Shown one piece after another: positions 47,901-58,778 of a stretch of DNA of 64,000 nt. Below the pieces are notes generated by a model. The model was not told the origin of the DNA. It did no database searches and saw only the letters and a program-made list of their open reading frames with translations. The position numbers were made by a program, and so were the translations under genes. The stretch's first letter is position 1. Each line of letters opens with the position of its first letter. Origin of the DNA: Cohaesibacter sp. (GTDB taxonomy: Bacteria; Pseudomonadota; Alphaproteobacteria; Rhizobiales; Cohaesibacteraceae); contig JAOAQZ010000008.1 of the NCBI GenBank assembly GCA_025210795.1, forward strand, positions 62,001 to 126,000. The letters run 5' to 3'.

Positions 47901-48650
47901 CTAGTCCAGATCGTAACGCAGACCCACACGGAATTCATGCGCATAAAGATCTTTATATTTCACAGGATTCACAGAACTAACGCCATTGCCATAAGTGCTG
48001 GCGGTCTCGGCATCACCCAGTGACATAAAACGATAATTGGTGTCGATTTTCCAACCTTCTTCCAAATCAATCGCAGCACCTGCCATCAGGTTCCATGCAA
48101 AATTGGTTTTGGAGCCATCTTGAAATGGTTGATCAGCTGGGCTACCCGGCTTGTAATCTTTGGCGGTCAAATAAGCCAGACCAATACCTGCACCCACATA
48201 AGGGGTGATGGAGTTCCAGGTGCCGAAATCATAATAACCATTCAGCATCAGGGTCCAGGCGCTAAAGTCATTAGACTCGTATGAACAGACACCACCGCAA
48301 ACAACAGCGCCCTTATACTTAAAGTCATGACGATAATCGACGGTCACATCTGCACGCAGATGCTGGTTAAAGTAATAACCAACACCAGCACCGATAACCC
48401 AACCGTTATCAATTTCATCCTTGATGAAAGGCCGGTGGCCATTCACTGGATCCTGCCAGGATGTTTCCGGGGTGGAATAAACCGCGTAACCGAGGTCACC
48501 ACGCAAATACCAGCTGGATCCCAGTTCCACCAGAGTTTCTGGCTCATATTCAATAACCGGGGGCGCAGGCAAATCGGCTGCGAACGCAACAGACGCGGAC
48601 ATAGCGGCCCCGAACACACTCAAAAACAGATTTCTTTTGAGGCTGCTCAT
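47901..48650 (-). CDS. Outer membrane beta-barrel protein (Omp25/Omp31-like)
   Basis: A 249-residue protein. The start at 48650 follows GAGAGGAAAATGAG. A signal peptide (NLFLSVFGAAMSASVAFA) is cut before ADLPAPP, the conserved mature start of Rhizobiales barrel porin-like proteins. The rest shows alternating strands (SSWYLRGDLGYAVY, WVIGAGVGYYFNQHLRADVT, YVGAGIGLAYLTA) ending in an aromatic-rich C-terminal strand. Two cysteines in AVVCGGVCSYE are unusual for a barrel and probably form a loop disulfide. The likely place is the outer membrane, with a structural or host-interaction role in the family. Confidence 0.82.
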   Translation of the reverse strand: MSSLKRNLFLSVFGAAMSASVAFAADLPAPPVIEYEPETLVELGSSWYLRGDLGYAVYSTPETSWQDPVNGHRPFIKDEIDNGWVIGAGVGYYFNQHLRADVTVDYRHDFKYKGAVVCGGVCSYESNDFSAWTLMLNGYYDFGTWNSITPYVGAGIGLAYLTAKDYKPGSPADQPFQDGSKTNFAWNLMAGAAIDLEEGWKIDTNYRFMSLGDAETASTYGNGVSSVNPVKYKDLYAHEFRVGLRYDLD

Positions 48651-48976
48651 CTCATTTTCCTCTCGATACAAATGTCAGAACAAGCATTTGAGATATTCAC
48701 TCAAGAGAAAAGATTGCAGAATTTCCTTAATACCCGATTAACTACAACAATTAACGATAAAATAGTCAAAATACGAAGCAATCATAAGAATTCGATTATA
48801 AATTCATGCAAATTGCAAAAATCTATATTAACACTTTCTTACCATGCGCAAAAACCGCGACTCATCTCGAGCCGGATTGCACATCCAGGCGCAATTCTTT
48901 AGGATGCTCCAACCACTCCATAAAGCACGGGTCGCTTCAAAAAAGCATCCAGCATATCTCAAAAGTCTGATCACGA
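48651..48976. other. AT-rich divergent promoter region
   Basis: About 325 bases between the barrel gene and the EamA transporter. It is clearly AT-rich at 48690-48850, which fits promoters for both genes. I cannot name specific boxes with confidence. Confidence 0.4.
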
Positions 48977-49891
48977 ATGCCCTCAGCTAGCTTGCGTCAC
49001 TGGCTCTATCTTCTGCTTCTTGTCTTCTCTTGGGGGTCAGCCATCATCCTCACCCGGGTCGCCGTGGCCGATCTGCCTCCATTATGGGTCACAGCAGGAC
49101 GCCTTGTAACCGGAGCCATCATCCTTGCCTTCTATCGCTTTGTGATCAAACGCTCCCCATGGACCTTAACGTGGCAGCATGCTCCTTGGATCCTTATCCT
49201 CGCCATTTTAAGCTCCGCTGCACCCTTCCTGCTCATCGCATGGGGCACCCAATATACGTCTTCTGCCATTGCTGGCATTCTTATGGGGAGTATACCGCTC
49301 ATTGTCTTGGGATTGGCGCACCTGTTGCTGCCGGATGAAAAGCTCACCCGTAATAAAGCCATCGGCTTTGCCTTTGGTTTTATCGGAGTGATCCTGATTA
49401 TCAGCCCTTGGTCATTGGCAAGTTCTCAAACCACACAAACCGCCACCCAGTCTATGGAGTTCATCGGCCAACTCGCAATTTTCCTTGCCGCCAGCTGCTA
49501 CGCTCTTAATAGTGTCTCCACCCGCCGCATGCCTGCCGCCAGCAATCTCGATAAAGCCACCATGGTAGTTATCACCGCCTCTCTTTTGCTTCTGCTGGCT
49601 TGCGCTGCCTTTGAACCGTTCCCTTCCTTGGAGACAACCAAACCCAGCAGTTGGATCATTTTGGCTTATCTGGGCCTGATACCGACGGCTCTTGCAACAA
49701 TCATCCTCTTTGTTCTGCTGCAAGAAACATCAGCGGGATTTGTCGCCATGAGCAATTATATGATTCCCATAGTCACCGCCTTGGGCGGCGTTCTCTTACT
49801 TTCAGAAACACTCGCCCCATTGGCCCTTGTCGGCTTTGCCATCATTTTAGGCGGGCTGGTACTGAGCAATAAAAAAGAGCGATCCACCTAA
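48977..49891 (+). CDS. EamA/DMT-superfamily transporter
   Basis: A 304-residue membrane protein of ten predicted helices in two EamA repeats: residues 8-137 (LLLVFSWGSAIILTRVAVADLPPLW, in two segments) and 160-295 (FLAASCYALNSVSTRRMP). The family exports metabolites such as amino acids or takes up nucleotide-like compounds; the substrate cannot be predicted. The final codons overlap the left arm of a terminator. It is a single gene between the barrel protein gene and glmM, which is convergent. Confidence 0.85.
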   Translation: MPSASLRHWLYLLLLVFSWGSAIILTRVAVADLPPLWVTAGRLVTGAIILAFYRFVIKRSPWTLTWQHAPWILILAILSSAAPFLLIAWGTQYTSSAIAGILMGSIPLIVLGLAHLLLPDEKLTRNKAIGFAFGFIGVILIISPWSLASSQTTQTATQSMEFIGQLAIFLAASCYALNSVSTRRMPAASNLDKATMVVITASLLLLLACAAFEPFPSLETTKPSSWIILAYLGLIPTALATIILFVLLQETSAGFVAMSNYMIPIVTALGGVLLLSETLAPLALVGFAIILGGLVLSNKKERST

Positions 49892-49912
49892 AAGGCAAAT
49901 CGCTCTTTCTCT
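49874..49912 (+). terminator. Terminator of the EamA gene
   Basis: AAAGAGCGAT (inside the last codons) pairs with ATCGCTCTTT around 15 bases, followed by CTCTAT. It may act in both directions, because glmM ends 75 bases away. Confidence 0.7.
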
Positions 49913-49964
49913 ATCCTTAAATCGATCTGATGGGCCTCACCCACCTGATTTCGACCAATCAGGT

Positions 49965-51311
49965 TCAGCCCATGCTGACCTTGGTCACTTCATCGCAAAT
50001 ATCATCAACCACCTGCTCAACCAGCGTCTTGTCATCCCCTTCCGCCATAACGCGGATCAAAGGCTCGGTCCCTGATGGACGAATGACAAGGCGACCAGAG
50101 TTGCCTAGGCGCTCGCTCGCCGCTTCAATCGCAGCTTTTACGGGCTCGGCTTCCAAAGGGGCACCGGAGGAATAGCGCACATTTTTCAGCAATTGCGGCA
50201 CCGGCTCAAAGCGCTTGCACACGTCACTGACAGGCTTGTCCATTTTCTTGACAACAGCCAGAATTTGCAGCGCAGAAATCAGGCCATCCCCGGTGGTGGA
50301 ATAGTCAGACAGAACCAAATGGCCGGATTGCTCACCCCCAATGTTAAAGCCATGCTTGCGCATATGCTCAACAACATAGCGGTCACCAACTTTGGTCCTC
50401 TCCAGTGAGAGGCCCAGACCACCGACAAAGCGCTCCAATCCCAGATTGGACATAACCGTTGCAACGATACCCGGTGCGGTAAGGCGATCTTCCTTTGCCC
50501 AGCTTTCCGCCACAACAGCCATCAATTGGTCCCCATCAACCGTATGGCCCTTTTCATCAACGACGATCACACGGTCTGCATCACCATCAAGCGCAATCCC
50601 GATATCGGCCCGCACTTCCTTGACCTTGGCCGCCAGCACATCCACATGGGTAGAACCGCATTTGTCATTGATGTTAAAACCATCGGGATTAACACCGATT
50701 TTGATAACCTCGGCCCCAAGCTCCCACAACGCATCAGGTGCCACGCGATAACCGGCACCATTGGCGCAATCAATCACCACCCGCAGCCCCTCAAGAGACA
50801 TGGCACGCGGCAAAGTACGCTTGGCAAATTCGATATAGCGATCGTGAACCCCTTCAATCCGCTTTGCCCGCCCAAGCTGGGTCGGTTTTGCAAGACGGCT
50901 GGTCATGTCTTCTTCAAGCAAAGCCTCGATCTGGCCTTCCAGCTCATCACTAAGCTTATAGCCATCAGGGCCAAACAATTTGATGCCGTTGTCATAATAA
51001 GGATTGTGTGAGGCAGAGATCATAACGCCCAGATCTGCCCGCAAAGAACGTGTCAGCATCGCAACGCCGGGGGTAGGAACAGGCCCAAGCAAAAACACAT
51101 CCATCCCCATAGAGGTAAAACCTGCGGTCAAGGCCGGCTCCAGCATATAGCCAGAGAGGCGGGTATCCTTGCCAATCACCACCCGGTGACGATGGTCACC
51201 ACGGCGAAACAGCTTGCCTGTCGCCATACCCACTTTCATGGCAATGTCCGGCGTCATTGGATAGGAGTTCGCACATCCACGAATGCCATCAGTTCCGAAA
51301 TACTTACCCAT
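49965..51311 (-). CDS. glmM: Phosphoglucosamine mutase
   Basis: A 448-residue alpha-D-phosphohexomutase that converts glucosamine-6-phosphate to glucosamine-1-phosphate for peptidoglycan and lipid A. The start ATG at 51311 gives the classical [12 protein letters not shown]. The phosphoserine loop [15 protein letters not shown] is near residue 100, the magnesium loop DGDADRV near 242, the sugar loop GGEQSGH near 325 and the phosphate loop [12 protein letters not shown] near 408. The gene follows ftsH, as usual in Rhizobiales. Confidence 0.95.
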   Translation of the reverse strand: MGKYFGTDGIRGCANSYPMTPDIAMKVGMATGKLFRRGDHRHRVVIGKDTRLSGYMLEPALTAGFTSMGMDVFLLGPVPTPGVAMLTRSLRADLGVMISASHNPYYDNGIKLFGPDGYKLSDELEGQIEALLEEDMTSRLAKPTQLGRAKRIEGVHDRYIEFAKRTLPRAMSLEGLRVVIDCANGAGYRVAPDALWELGAEVIKIGVNPDGFNINDKCGSTHVDVLAAKVKEVRADIGIALDGDADRVIVVDEKGHTVDGDQLMAVVAESWAKEDRLTAPGIVATVMSNLGLERFVGGLGLSLERTKVGDRYVVEHMRKHGFNIGGEQSGHLVLSDYSTTGDGLISALQILAVVKKMDKPVSDVCKRFEPVPQLLKNVRYSSGAPLEAEPVKAAIEAASERLGNSGRLVIRPSGTEPLIRVMAEGDDKTLVEQVVDDICDEVTKVSMG

Positions 51312-51512
51312 CGTCTTCACTGACCTTTCAAAACTATAGTCCGCAGCTTTCACCTTAGGAGGAAACCAGACATTCTTTAGCCGATTTTTCTCGCGCTTTG
51401 GCTTTTTTCCGCTTTGCTGCAGATCACTCTTTGTCTTTAAATGTTACAAACAAAGTGAATAAAAATTGAAGGCCGAGCCCTTTTGCTCAGCTTTACCCAG
51501 TGCCCAAAAGAG

Positions 51513-51545
51513 AAGGGTGCTCCTTTTCAGGAACACCCTTAATCA
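51513..51545 (-). terminator. Terminator after ftsH
   Basis: AAGGGTGCTCC pairs with GGAACACCCTT (one mismatch) around six bases, 43 bases after the ftsH stop. It separates ftsH from glmM. Confidence 0.7.
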
Positions 51546-51582
51546 TTAGTTAAATTCGGGGTTAAATCCGAACCTCAATCCA

Positions 51583-53520
51583 TCAGGATTCAGGCTGAGG
51601 CTCCGGCTCAATCCCGTCACCGGATTCGTCGCCCTTATCCGTTGGCTTTTTAACGGCCCCGGCAGTTGGAACGGCAGATCCTTTTGGTGTAACCGGCTCA
51701 TCGCCATCTTCGCGCACAGGGGGTTTGCCATCAATCAGGTCCTGAATCTCCTGACCGGACAAGGTCTCATATTCCAAAAGACCTTCGGCAATAGTGATCA
51801 GCTGATCCTTATGCTTGGTCAGAATGTCCTGAGCGGTTTCATAACCGGTCTCAACAAAGCGCTTAACCTCGCTATCAACCAGCTTCTGGGTTTCGTCAGA
51901 AACATGCTGCTGACGGGCAACAGAATGGCCAAGGAAAACCTCTTCCTCATTCTCGGAATAAAGCAAAGGACCAAGATCATCGGACATACCAAATTGTGTC
52001 GCCATGGCATGGGCCAGACGGGTCGCCATCTGAATATCGCCAGAGGCACCAGAGGTTACCTTGTCATAGCCAAAGATCATCTCTTCAGCCACGCGGCCAC
52101 CCATGGCAACTGCCAGATCGGCGTAACATTTGGCGCGGGTCAGAGACACCTGATCTTTTTCAGGCAGGCGCATGACCATACCCAAAGCGCGACCACGCGG
52201 AATGATCGTTGCCTTATGAATGGGATCAGAGGCTGGCATATGCAAAGCTACAAGCGCATGTCCGGCTTCGTGATAGGCAGTGAGTTTCTTCTCCTCATCG
52301 CTCATCACAAGGGTACGGCGCTCCGCCCCCATCATCACCTTATCCTTGGCATCCTCAAATTCATTCATGGATACCAGACGGCGATCACGGCGGGCAGCCA
52401 GCAAGGCGGCCTCGTTGACAAGGTTCATCAGATCAGCGCCTGAGAAACCGGGAGTGCCGCGCGCCAGGGTCTTGAGATCAACATCCGGAGCCAAAGGCAC
52501 GTTGCGCACATGCACTTTGAGGATTTTCTCACGGCCCGTAATATCAGGATTTGGAACCACAATCTGACGGTCAAAACGACCCGGGCGCATCAAGGCAGGA
52601 TCAAGTACATCCGGACGGTTGGTTGCAGCCACCAGAATAACGCCTTCATTGGCCTCAAAGCCATCCATCTCCACCAGCAACTGGTTGAGGGTCTGTTCGC
52701 GCTCGTCATTGCCGCCACCAAGACCGGCACCACGATGGCGGCCTACAGCGTCGATCTCATCAATAAAGATGATGCAAGGTGCGTTTTTCTTGGCCTGCTC
52801 GAACATGTCGCGCACGCGGGAGGCACCAACCCCTACAAACATCTCCACAAAGTCGGAACCGGAAATGGAGAAGAAGGGCACATTCGCTTCACCGGCAACA
52901 GCACGACCAAGAAGGGTTTTACCGGTGCCCGGAGGGCCAACAAGCAAAACACCGCGCGGAATACGGCCACCAAGGCGCTGGAACTTTTGCGGATCGCGCA
53001 AAAACTCAACGATTTCTTCCAGATCTTCCTTGGCTTCATCAACGCCCGCCACATCGTCAAAGACAACACGGCCATGAGCCTCGGTCAGCAATTTGGCCTT
53101 GGATTTGCCAAAGCCCATGGCTTTGCCGCCGCCTTGCATCTGGCGCATGAAGAAAATCCACACAGCCAAAATCAAGATCATGGGGAACCAGGAAATCAGG
53201 GCACCAAGAAGCGAGAAGCTCTCTGTTTCAGGCTTGGCGGTAATGGCCACACCATTTTTGGTCAGCAGAGGAATGAGAGAAGTATCATTCTCCGGCAAAT
53301 AGGTCTGGAAATTGGCACCATCGGACAAATGGCCGGTAACCTGCTGTCCGGTGATTACAACATCCTTGATACGTCCCTGCTCGACATCGCTAACAAATTG
53401 CGAGAATGGGATTTCCAGACTGTTCGTGCGCTGGGATGGATTTTGGAACAGCTGGAACAAAGCAATCAGCAGCAGTCCAATAATCACCCACAATGCCAAG
53501 CTGCGGAAATTCGCGTTCAT
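51583..53520 (-). CDS. ftsH: ATP-dependent zinc metalloprotease FtsH
   Basis: A 645-residue membrane AAA protease. Two N-terminal helices (about 9-27 and 105-125) bracket a periplasmic loop; Walker A GPPGTGKT is near 195-202, Walker [12 protein letters not shown] near 252, the second region of homology [18 protein letters not shown] near 310, and the zinc site HEAGH near 416, with a distal Asp. FtsH degrades membrane and regulatory proteins such as RpoH. The C-terminal tail is acidic and Pro-rich, as in related alphaproteobacteria. Length and motifs are normal. Confidence 0.96.
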   Translation of the reverse strand: MNANFRSLALWVIIGLLLIALFQLFQNPSQRTNSLEIPFSQFVSDVEQGRIKDVVITGQQVTGHLSDGANFQTYLPENDTSLIPLLTKNGVAITAKPETESFSLLGALISWFPMILILAVWIFFMRQMQGGGKAMGFGKSKAKLLTEAHGRVVFDDVAGVDEAKEDLEEIVEFLRDPQKFQRLGGRIPRGVLLVGPPGTGKTLLGRAVAGEANVPFFSISGSDFVEMFVGVGASRVRDMFEQAKKNAPCIIFIDEIDAVGRHRGAGLGGGNDEREQTLNQLLVEMDGFEANEGVILVAATNRPDVLDPALMRPGRFDRQIVVPNPDITGREKILKVHVRNVPLAPDVDLKTLARGTPGFSGADLMNLVNEAALLAARRDRRLVSMNEFEDAKDKVMMGAERRTLVMSDEEKKLTAYHEAGHALVALHMPASDPIHKATIIPRGRALGMVMRLPEKDQVSLTRAKCYADLAVAMGGRVAEEMIFGYDKVTSGASGDIQMATRLAHAMATQFGMSDDLGPLLYSENEEEVFLGHSVARQQHVSDETQKLVDSEVKRFVETGYETAQDILTKHKDQLITIAEGLLEYETLSGQEIQDLIDGKPPVREDGDEPVTPKGSAVPTAGAVKKPTDKGDESGDGIEPEPQPES

Positions 53521-53687
53521 ATGTTTTCCCTTGGTTCCTTCGGGGGAATCTTCTGCGGTTCGGCCAAAGAGGCATGCATCTCTCTTACACTCAAACCGAC
53601 CTAACTATCTAATCCTGAATTTAGGCATCAACACCGCCCTTGCCAAGACAAGGATGCGGCTTTGTTCCCTAAATAATGCGAAATGGT

Positions 53688-55223
53688 TTACCGACCTGCC
53701 GCATTTTTTGTAAATCTTGTGTTTTTTTCACGAATTTCAAGTGCAAATCCATGTTTATGTTCAATTTCTGGCCAATCCATGACGGCTATAGGGCCATTCT
53801 TCCCCCAAACCGACGGCAGAGCATCTATCAAACCCGCAGGTAAAAGCCGCGCGGCTCCTTCACTCGCGCCCGTAATGCAAGGCGGATTATCACGCCGCGA
53901 ATAGCCATGATCTGCCAAGATCAAGCGTCCTTCTTCACCCAAAGGCCGCAAAACAAGGGTCTTTTCTCTTCCCGACCCACCTGTAACACTGATCTGCGCA
54001 AGGGAGAGATAATCACACGCTTCCCCCAATCCCAAAGGAGAGGCAAAAGGCAGGCGGCCAATCTCTCGATAGATCCAGAGACGACCTTGCGATATTTCGA
54101 AGCAGCAGCCGGCCAAGGTCCGTTTTCTTGATTTCGCGCCTGTCTCTTGGTTCTTGCGAGCTTCAAGCGATTCGTCCTTCCATAACTGCAAGGCCTTATC
54201 AAGGTGCAGCAATCGCTGTTCCCTGCAGGGATAACCCTCCCCTGCCACATGAAAAATGGCAGCCTGCAAGAGCCGCAGGCGAAACTCGTCACCGATGGAG
54301 CAAAAATCTGCTAACGCGCAGGATAAGGCCCGACCCGGCTCAGGCACCATATGCCTGTCAAACAAGTCCCGTGCGACACTATCCAGAGCGGCTTCCGCCC
54401 GCGCCATTCGACGCGCTGTCCGCGCCAGATGATCCGCATCCGCCCCGAACTCTGCCAAATGCGGCAAAAGTTCTTTGCGCACTGCAACCCGGTTATACGT
54501 TCGGTCCTCGTTGGATGGATCCTCGCACCAAGAAAGACCAAGATCGTTAAGAAGCGTCGTCAAAGCCTCTTTGGGTGTCCCAAGCAAGGGCCGCACCAAT
54601 TCAAGATCATCAAGCGAGCGTCGCGCGCTCATGGCAGCAAGGCCGCGAACCGAAGAGCCGCGCAGCAGGCGCATCACAAAAGTCTCAGCCTGATCATCAA
54701 GATGATGGGCGGTCACAAGGGTCTTCACTCCCAAAGTGCGGGCATGAGCGCCAAGCAACTCATAACGCGCCGCGCGCGCCCGCGCCTGAAGATTGGAGTG
54801 ATCTCCCGTATCCTTAAGCTGGCTTCCCTCTTCCCAGCTTAAAATCTGATGAGGCAGGCCCAATCCCTTGGCAAGGGCGGCCACATAGTCAGCTTCGTCT
54901 TTTGCTTCCTTGCGCAATCCATGATCGACACTGGCAAGATAAAGAGGCACTCTTTCTGCCCCGTCATCTCCTGGGATCAAACATTGCCAAGCATGGCACA
55001 GCATCACAAGGCCAATGGAATCCGGCCCGCCAGAGACGGCAAGCAGCACGCCCTCGCGGCGCCTACGCAAATCATCAAAAAGCGCTTGAAGAAAGAAAGG
55101 GGCAAAGGCCTTATGTCGGGCAAGCAAGGCCCGATCATCAAAAAGCTGACGCAGCGCGGCAATCACGTCCTGAAAATCCGGCTGAGAAGTCGTCATCATC
55201 ACACTATCTGCTAAATACATCAT
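53688..55223 (-). CDS. tilS: tRNA(Ile)-lysidine synthase
   Basis: A 511-residue PP-loop ATPase. The signature SGGPDS lies near residue 64, followed by DHGLRKEA and TAHHLDDQAETFVMRLLRGS, the classical TilS core. It changes C34 of the AUA-reading tRNA-Ile to lysidine. The N-terminus is uncertain: the ATG at 55223 has GCAGGCGGG before it, whereas a later ATG at 55199 is possible. It lies between cpoB and ftsH, the usual position. The C-terminal substrate domain is present but diverged. Confidence 0.9.
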   Translation of the reverse strand: MMYLADSVMMTTSQPDFQDVIAALRQLFDDRALLARHKAFAPFFLQALFDDLRRRREGVLLAVSGGPDSIGLVMLCHAWQCLIPGDDGAERVPLYLASVDHGLRKEAKDEADYVAALAKGLGLPHQILSWEEGSQLKDTGDHSNLQARARAARYELLGAHARTLGVKTLVTAHHLDDQAETFVMRLLRGSSVRGLAAMSARRSLDDLELVRPLLGTPKEALTTLLNDLGLSWCEDPSNEDRTYNRVAVRKELLPHLAEFGADADHLARTARRMARAEAALDSVARDLFDRHMVPEPGRALSCALADFCSIGDEFRLRLLQAAIFHVAGEGYPCREQRLLHLDKALQLWKDESLEARKNQETGAKSRKRTLAGCCFEISQGRLWIYREIGRLPFASPLGLGEACDYLSLAQISVTGGSGREKTLVLRPLGEEGRLILADHGYSRRDNPPCITGASEGAARLLPAGLIDALPSVWGKNGPIAVMDWPEIEHKHGFALEIREKNTRFTKNAAGR

Positions 55224-55284
55224 CCCGCCTGCACTTCTTAACGCAGGACCGGGGAGAGAAACCTAACTCCCTAGAGTCAGGATC

Positions 55285-56331
55285 CTAGCATTGGGCGTTT
55301 TTAATCTCGGCACGCACCTTTTGCCGCACGCCAGCCGATGCATTGGGATATTTTGCCAGCAATTCCTCATAAGTCGCACAAGCCGCTTCCCGCTCTTTGA
55401 TCTGGCGAAGAGACATACCGGTTTTCAGGAGCATATCAGGGGCCTTCTGCGCATTGGGAAAGCTTGAATAGGCGGCAAGAAAGGTCTCGATCGCACCGCG
55501 ATAATTGCGCTGCTGGAACTGGCTTTCCCCGATCCAATAATGGGCATTGGAGGCAAGCTGATGCTGCCCATAGGATCCGACAAAGGAGCGAAAAGCCGCC
55601 TCTGCTCCGCGATAATTGCCCTGAAGAACCTGCCCGTAAGCCTGATCATAATCCGTTACCGGATCACCGGTTAAAAAGACAGGCTGACTCCCACCTTGGG
55701 TTGCTGGCTGAGTTACTGAGCCGGAGCCTGGAAAGGTGGCACCCGGCTGCGCCGCACCTCCGCCCAAAACAGAGGAAAGATCAATCGGACCGGAACCGCC
55801 GGAATTCTGACTGGCAACAGCGCCATTAGCCGCCGCGCCAAAATTGGGCTGCCCGTTCAGGCTACCAAGGCTTTGTGGCGGTGTTCCCAATTGCTCAAAA
55901 GAGCTATTGCCCGATGGCTGAGTGGGCTTGGGCGCGCGGGACTGTTTGCGGCGCTTTTTCTTACCGCCACGCTCCAGATCCTGAAAACGGAACTCGCTAT
56001 CTTCCTGAAAGCGGCGCAATTGCTCCTGCATCTGGCGAAGGCGGAAATTCAGCTCTTCAATCTGGCCATTATAAATGCGCATCTGGTTCTCAAGCCGATC
56101 AACCCGCACGGCAAGACTGGCAGCAGATTGCGCCACAACAATCCGCTGCTGCTGAGATGCAGTCTTTGACGGGATCGGCAAAGGCGGTAGCGGCACAGCA
56201 GATTGAGAAGCCTGATAGTCCAGTTTATCAATCCGGCGTTCCAGATCTGCCCAGTCTGTCGGACTGGAGGCAAGAGCAATACCGGCGCAGGCCAAAACAA
56301 GGCTTGCAGATGTTGCCAGAAGTTTGATCAT
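55285..56331 (-). CDS. cpoB: Cell division coordinator CpoB (YbgF)
   Basis: About 348 residues. The start is unclear; I take the ATG at 56331, with GGGGA upstream and a clean signal peptide (LLATSASLVLACAGIALA); starts up to 56364 are possible. A coiled coil (about 75-115, RVDRLENQMRIYNGQIEELN region) serves for trimerisation, then a Pro/Ser/Gly-rich linker, and C-terminal TPRs (YDQAYGQVLQGNYRGAEAAF, then the ANAHYWIGESQF-type repeat) end it. CpoB couples peptidoglycan synthesis with Tol-Pal constriction. It follows pal after a terminator. Confidence 0.9.
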   Translation of the reverse strand: MIKLLATSASLVLACAGIALASSPTDWADLERRIDKLDYQASQSAVPLPPLPIPSKTASQQQRIVVAQSAASLAVRVDRLENQMRIYNGQIEELNFRLRQMQEQLRRFQEDSEFRFQDLERGGKKKRRKQSRAPKPTQPSGNSSFEQLGTPPQSLGSLNGQPNFGAAANGAVASQNSGGSGPIDLSSVLGGGAAQPGATFPGSGSVTQPATQGGSQPVFLTGDPVTDYDQAYGQVLQGNYRGAEAAFRSFVGSYGQHQLASNAHYWIGESQFQQRNYRGAIETFLAAYSSFPNAQKAPDMLLKTGMSLRQIKEREAACATYEELLAKYPNASAGVRQKVRAEIKNAQC

Positions 56332-56514
56332 CAAATTCCCCATTGCTGCACTATCAGTTTTCATTCAAGCTTTGGTCCGGCAAAAGGGCCGCATCCGACA
56401 GCTCACATCACCTTAAAGGATTCTTCTCCACGCTTGCACCCTTTTGCATGCAGCTTGCGGCAAAATTATGGAAAGACCCGCGGGCAATGAACTTTCGCCA
56501 AGAAAATGCCAATA

Positions 56515-56541
56515 AAAAACCGGCCTCAAAGGCCGGTTTTT
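56515..56541 (-). terminator. Terminator after pal
   Basis: AAAAACCGGCCT pairs perfectly with AGGCCGGTTTTT around CAA, giving a classical stem with T run on either strand. It splits pal from cpoB, so cpoB probably has its own promoter. Confidence 0.88.
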
Positions 56542-56567
56542 GCGAGAACAGGTTGAGCTGTCTTTGC

Positions 56568-57053
56568 TTAATTGGATAGGGCCGTTACAGCACGGCGGTT
56601 CTGCGACCAGCAGGAAATGTCATTACACACGGCAACAGGGCGTTCCTTACCAAAAGACTTGGTGGTCAAACGGTTTGGCGCAATACCCTTGGAGACAAGA
56701 TAGTTCTTCACGCTATTGGCGCGGCGAGCCCCAAGCGCAATGTTATATTCGCGTGTACCGCGCTCATCCGCATGGCCTTCAATCGCAACACGGTAAGAGC
56801 CATATTGATTAAGCCACAATGCCTGTTTGTCGAGCGTTGCCTGCGAAGACAAGTTAATATCGGAACTGTCAGTATCAAAAAAGACCCGGTCCCCGACATT
56901 GACCACAAAATCCTGAGCAGATCCGGGCGCTGCACTGCCTGCAAGGCCGGGATTGGTCAATTTATCCGGGCTGGAGGAGCAAGCCCCCAATGCAGCCAGC
57001 AGGCCAACAGCCAAGGCAGCACGAGCAGAAAAAGAGGCGCGTTTGGATAGCAT
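56568..57053 (-). CDS. pal: Peptidoglycan-associated lipoprotein Pal
   Basis: A 161-residue outer membrane lipoprotein. The lipobox LGAC places the lipidated residue at Cys25. The OmpA-like domain from about residue 55 contains FDTDSSDINLSSQATL and the peptidoglycan-binding stretch IEGHADERGTREYNIALG, and the RAVTALSN tail. Pal binds peptidoglycan and TolB. Lone normal-length gene in Tol order. Confidence 0.95.
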   Translation of the reverse strand: MLSKRASFSARAALAVGLLAALGACSSSPDKLTNPGLAGSAAPGSAQDFVVNVGDRVFFDTDSSDINLSSQATLDKQALWLNQYGSYRVAIEGHADERGTREYNIALGARRANSVKNYLVSKGIAPNRLTTKSFGKERPVAVCNDISCWSQNRRAVTALSN

Positions 57054-57221
57054 GATATTCCTCGAAATCTAAAAAGGGACACACCCATTGTTATTGGTTG
57101 ATCAAGTATGAGCCGAACTGGTTAATCTGGCGTTGGCAAAGATAGTAAACAAATGCCTAATTGCTTGCACGTTGTTGGCCTCTTTGCAACCGCCGGGCCG
57201 AAAGCCTGATCCAAACTGTCT

Positions 57222-57251
57222 TGGCCACCCTTTCAAGCAAAAAGGTGGCCA
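57222..57251. repeat. Hairpin between pal and tolB
   Basis: TGGCCACC pairs with GGTGGCCA around 14 bases, in the gap between the two genes. No U run follows, so it may be an attenuator or a processing site. Confidence 0.5.
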
Positions 57252-57306
57252 GACTAAGGCAAATGGGGCCAAGGAGCAGATTCCCTACCCTTCCAAGGAC
57301 AAATGA

Positions 57307-58665
57307 TCAATCAACCAGAGGCGACCATGCAGGGTCAGAACCAAAGGCCGGGGTCGGCACCCGATATTCATTCCGGCCAGTCAGATCAATGCTGAAAAGT
57401 CGCGGGCCACCATTGGCACCGGGGCTTTCACGAAAGAACATCAAGACCCGACCATTGGGCGCCCATGTTGGCCCCTCATTATGATAGCCGTCCGCCAGAA
57501 TACGCTCACGCGAGCCATCAGTTTTCATCACACCGATCTGGAATTGCCCCTTATATTGCTTGGTAAAGGCAATCAGATCCCCACGCGGCGACCAGACCGG
57601 CGTACCATAGCGGCCCTTGCCAAAACTGATCCGTTTGACACCGGACCCGTCCGCATTCATCACATAAATCTGCTGTTTGCCACCGCGATCACTCTCAAAA
57701 GCGATTTGCCGCCCGTCCGGTGAGAAAGTGGGGCTTGTATCAATCGAAGCAGAATTGGTCAGGCGGGTAATTTTGCCGTTGCGCAAATCCATGCGATAGA
57801 TATTGGCGTCCCCTGCCTGCTGCAAACTCAGCACAATGCTCAAACCATCAGGCGAGAAGCGCGAAGAAAAGCTCATGCCCGGGAATTGCCCCACATTGGA
57901 GCGGCGGCCCGTTTCAACATTAAGCAGATAAACCTTAGGCTGCCCGTCTTCGAGCGCCATATAGGTAATTTCCTGACGGGTAGGAGAGAAACGCGGCGTG
58001 AGCACCAGATCGCGCCCATCGGTCAAATAGCGCACATTCGCCCCGTCCTGATCCATGATCGCCAGACGTTTGACGCGGTTGGCCTTGGGGCCACTTTCAT
58101 CAACAAAGACGATCCGGGTATCAAAATACCCTTTCTCGCCTGTAAGACGCTCATAAATGGCATCGGCAATAATATGCGCCACGCGCCGCCAATTCTTGGG
58201 CGCGGTGAAAAATTGCTGGCCTGTCATCTGCTTACCGGCAAAGACATCCCAAAGGCGAAATTCGGCTTTAAGCCGCCCGTCAGCTTCTTGAGTAACGGTG
58301 CCGGTCACCAAGGCTTGCGCATTGAGCACTGTCCAATTGGCAAAAGAGGGCGAAGACGACGAGGACAGATTCTTCTCAAGAAAAGTGGTCTTATCGAGCG
58401 GTGCAAACAAACCCGAGCGTTTCAAATCCGCTTCAATCACCCGCGCAATCTGCGCCCCTTCCGCCGAGCCGGAAAAATCCGGAATAGCAATCGGCATGGG
58501 CTGCACATTGCCCTGCCGGATATCAATTTCAATCAGGGCATGACCGGGAGAGGCCAAACCAATAACAGCCCCCAGAAAGATCACGAAAGCCCCCACCAAA
58601 CGGGAGGCTTGTGCCAAACTGGCATTCAGGCGGGGCAGCATGGTCTGCATCTCACTGTTCCTCAT
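57307..58665 (-). CDS. tolB: Tol-Pal system translocation protein TolB
   Basis: About 452 residues. A signal peptide ([20 protein letters not shown]) is followed by the N-terminal domain (IAIPDFSG) and a six-bladed propeller of WD-like repeats with [32 protein letters not shown] and similar blades. TolB sits in the periplasm and binds Pal and TolA. The start among ATGs at 58665 or 58650 is open; both lie before the signal peptide, and I take 58665. Confidence 0.94.
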   Translation of the reverse strand: MRNSEMQTMLPRLNASLAQASRLVGAFVIFLGAVIGLASPGHALIEIDIRQGNVQPMPIAIPDFSGSAEGAQIARVIEADLKRSGLFAPLDKTTFLEKNLSSSSSPSFANWTVLNAQALVTGTVTQEADGRLKAEFRLWDVFAGKQMTGQQFFTAPKNWRRVAHIIADAIYERLTGEKGYFDTRIVFVDESGPKANRVKRLAIMDQDGANVRYLTDGRDLVLTPRFSPTRQEITYMALEDGQPKVYLLNVETGRRSNVGQFPGMSFSSRFSPDGLSIVLSLQQAGDANIYRMDLRNGKITRLTNSASIDTSPTFSPDGRQIAFESDRGGKQQIYVMNADGSGVKRISFGKGRYGTPVWSPRGDLIAFTKQYKGQFQIGVMKTDGSRERILADGYHNEGPTWAPNGRVLMFFRESPGANGGPRLFSIDLTGRNEYRVPTPAFGSDPAWSPLVD

Positions 58666-58778
58666 TCTCTCACCCATTGCACAAATTGCAAATGGGCCTT
58701 CCATTGTGGCACCCTTTAAAAAGACACTGTGCCAAACTCTTTACCTATTGTCTCTGACGAATTGCCCAAAAGCTATCA

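Noticed and set aside
51312..51582. Pyrimidine-rich stretch between glmM and ftsH as a possible small RNA
   Set aside because: Apart from the ftsH terminator no paired structure or promoter could be seen.
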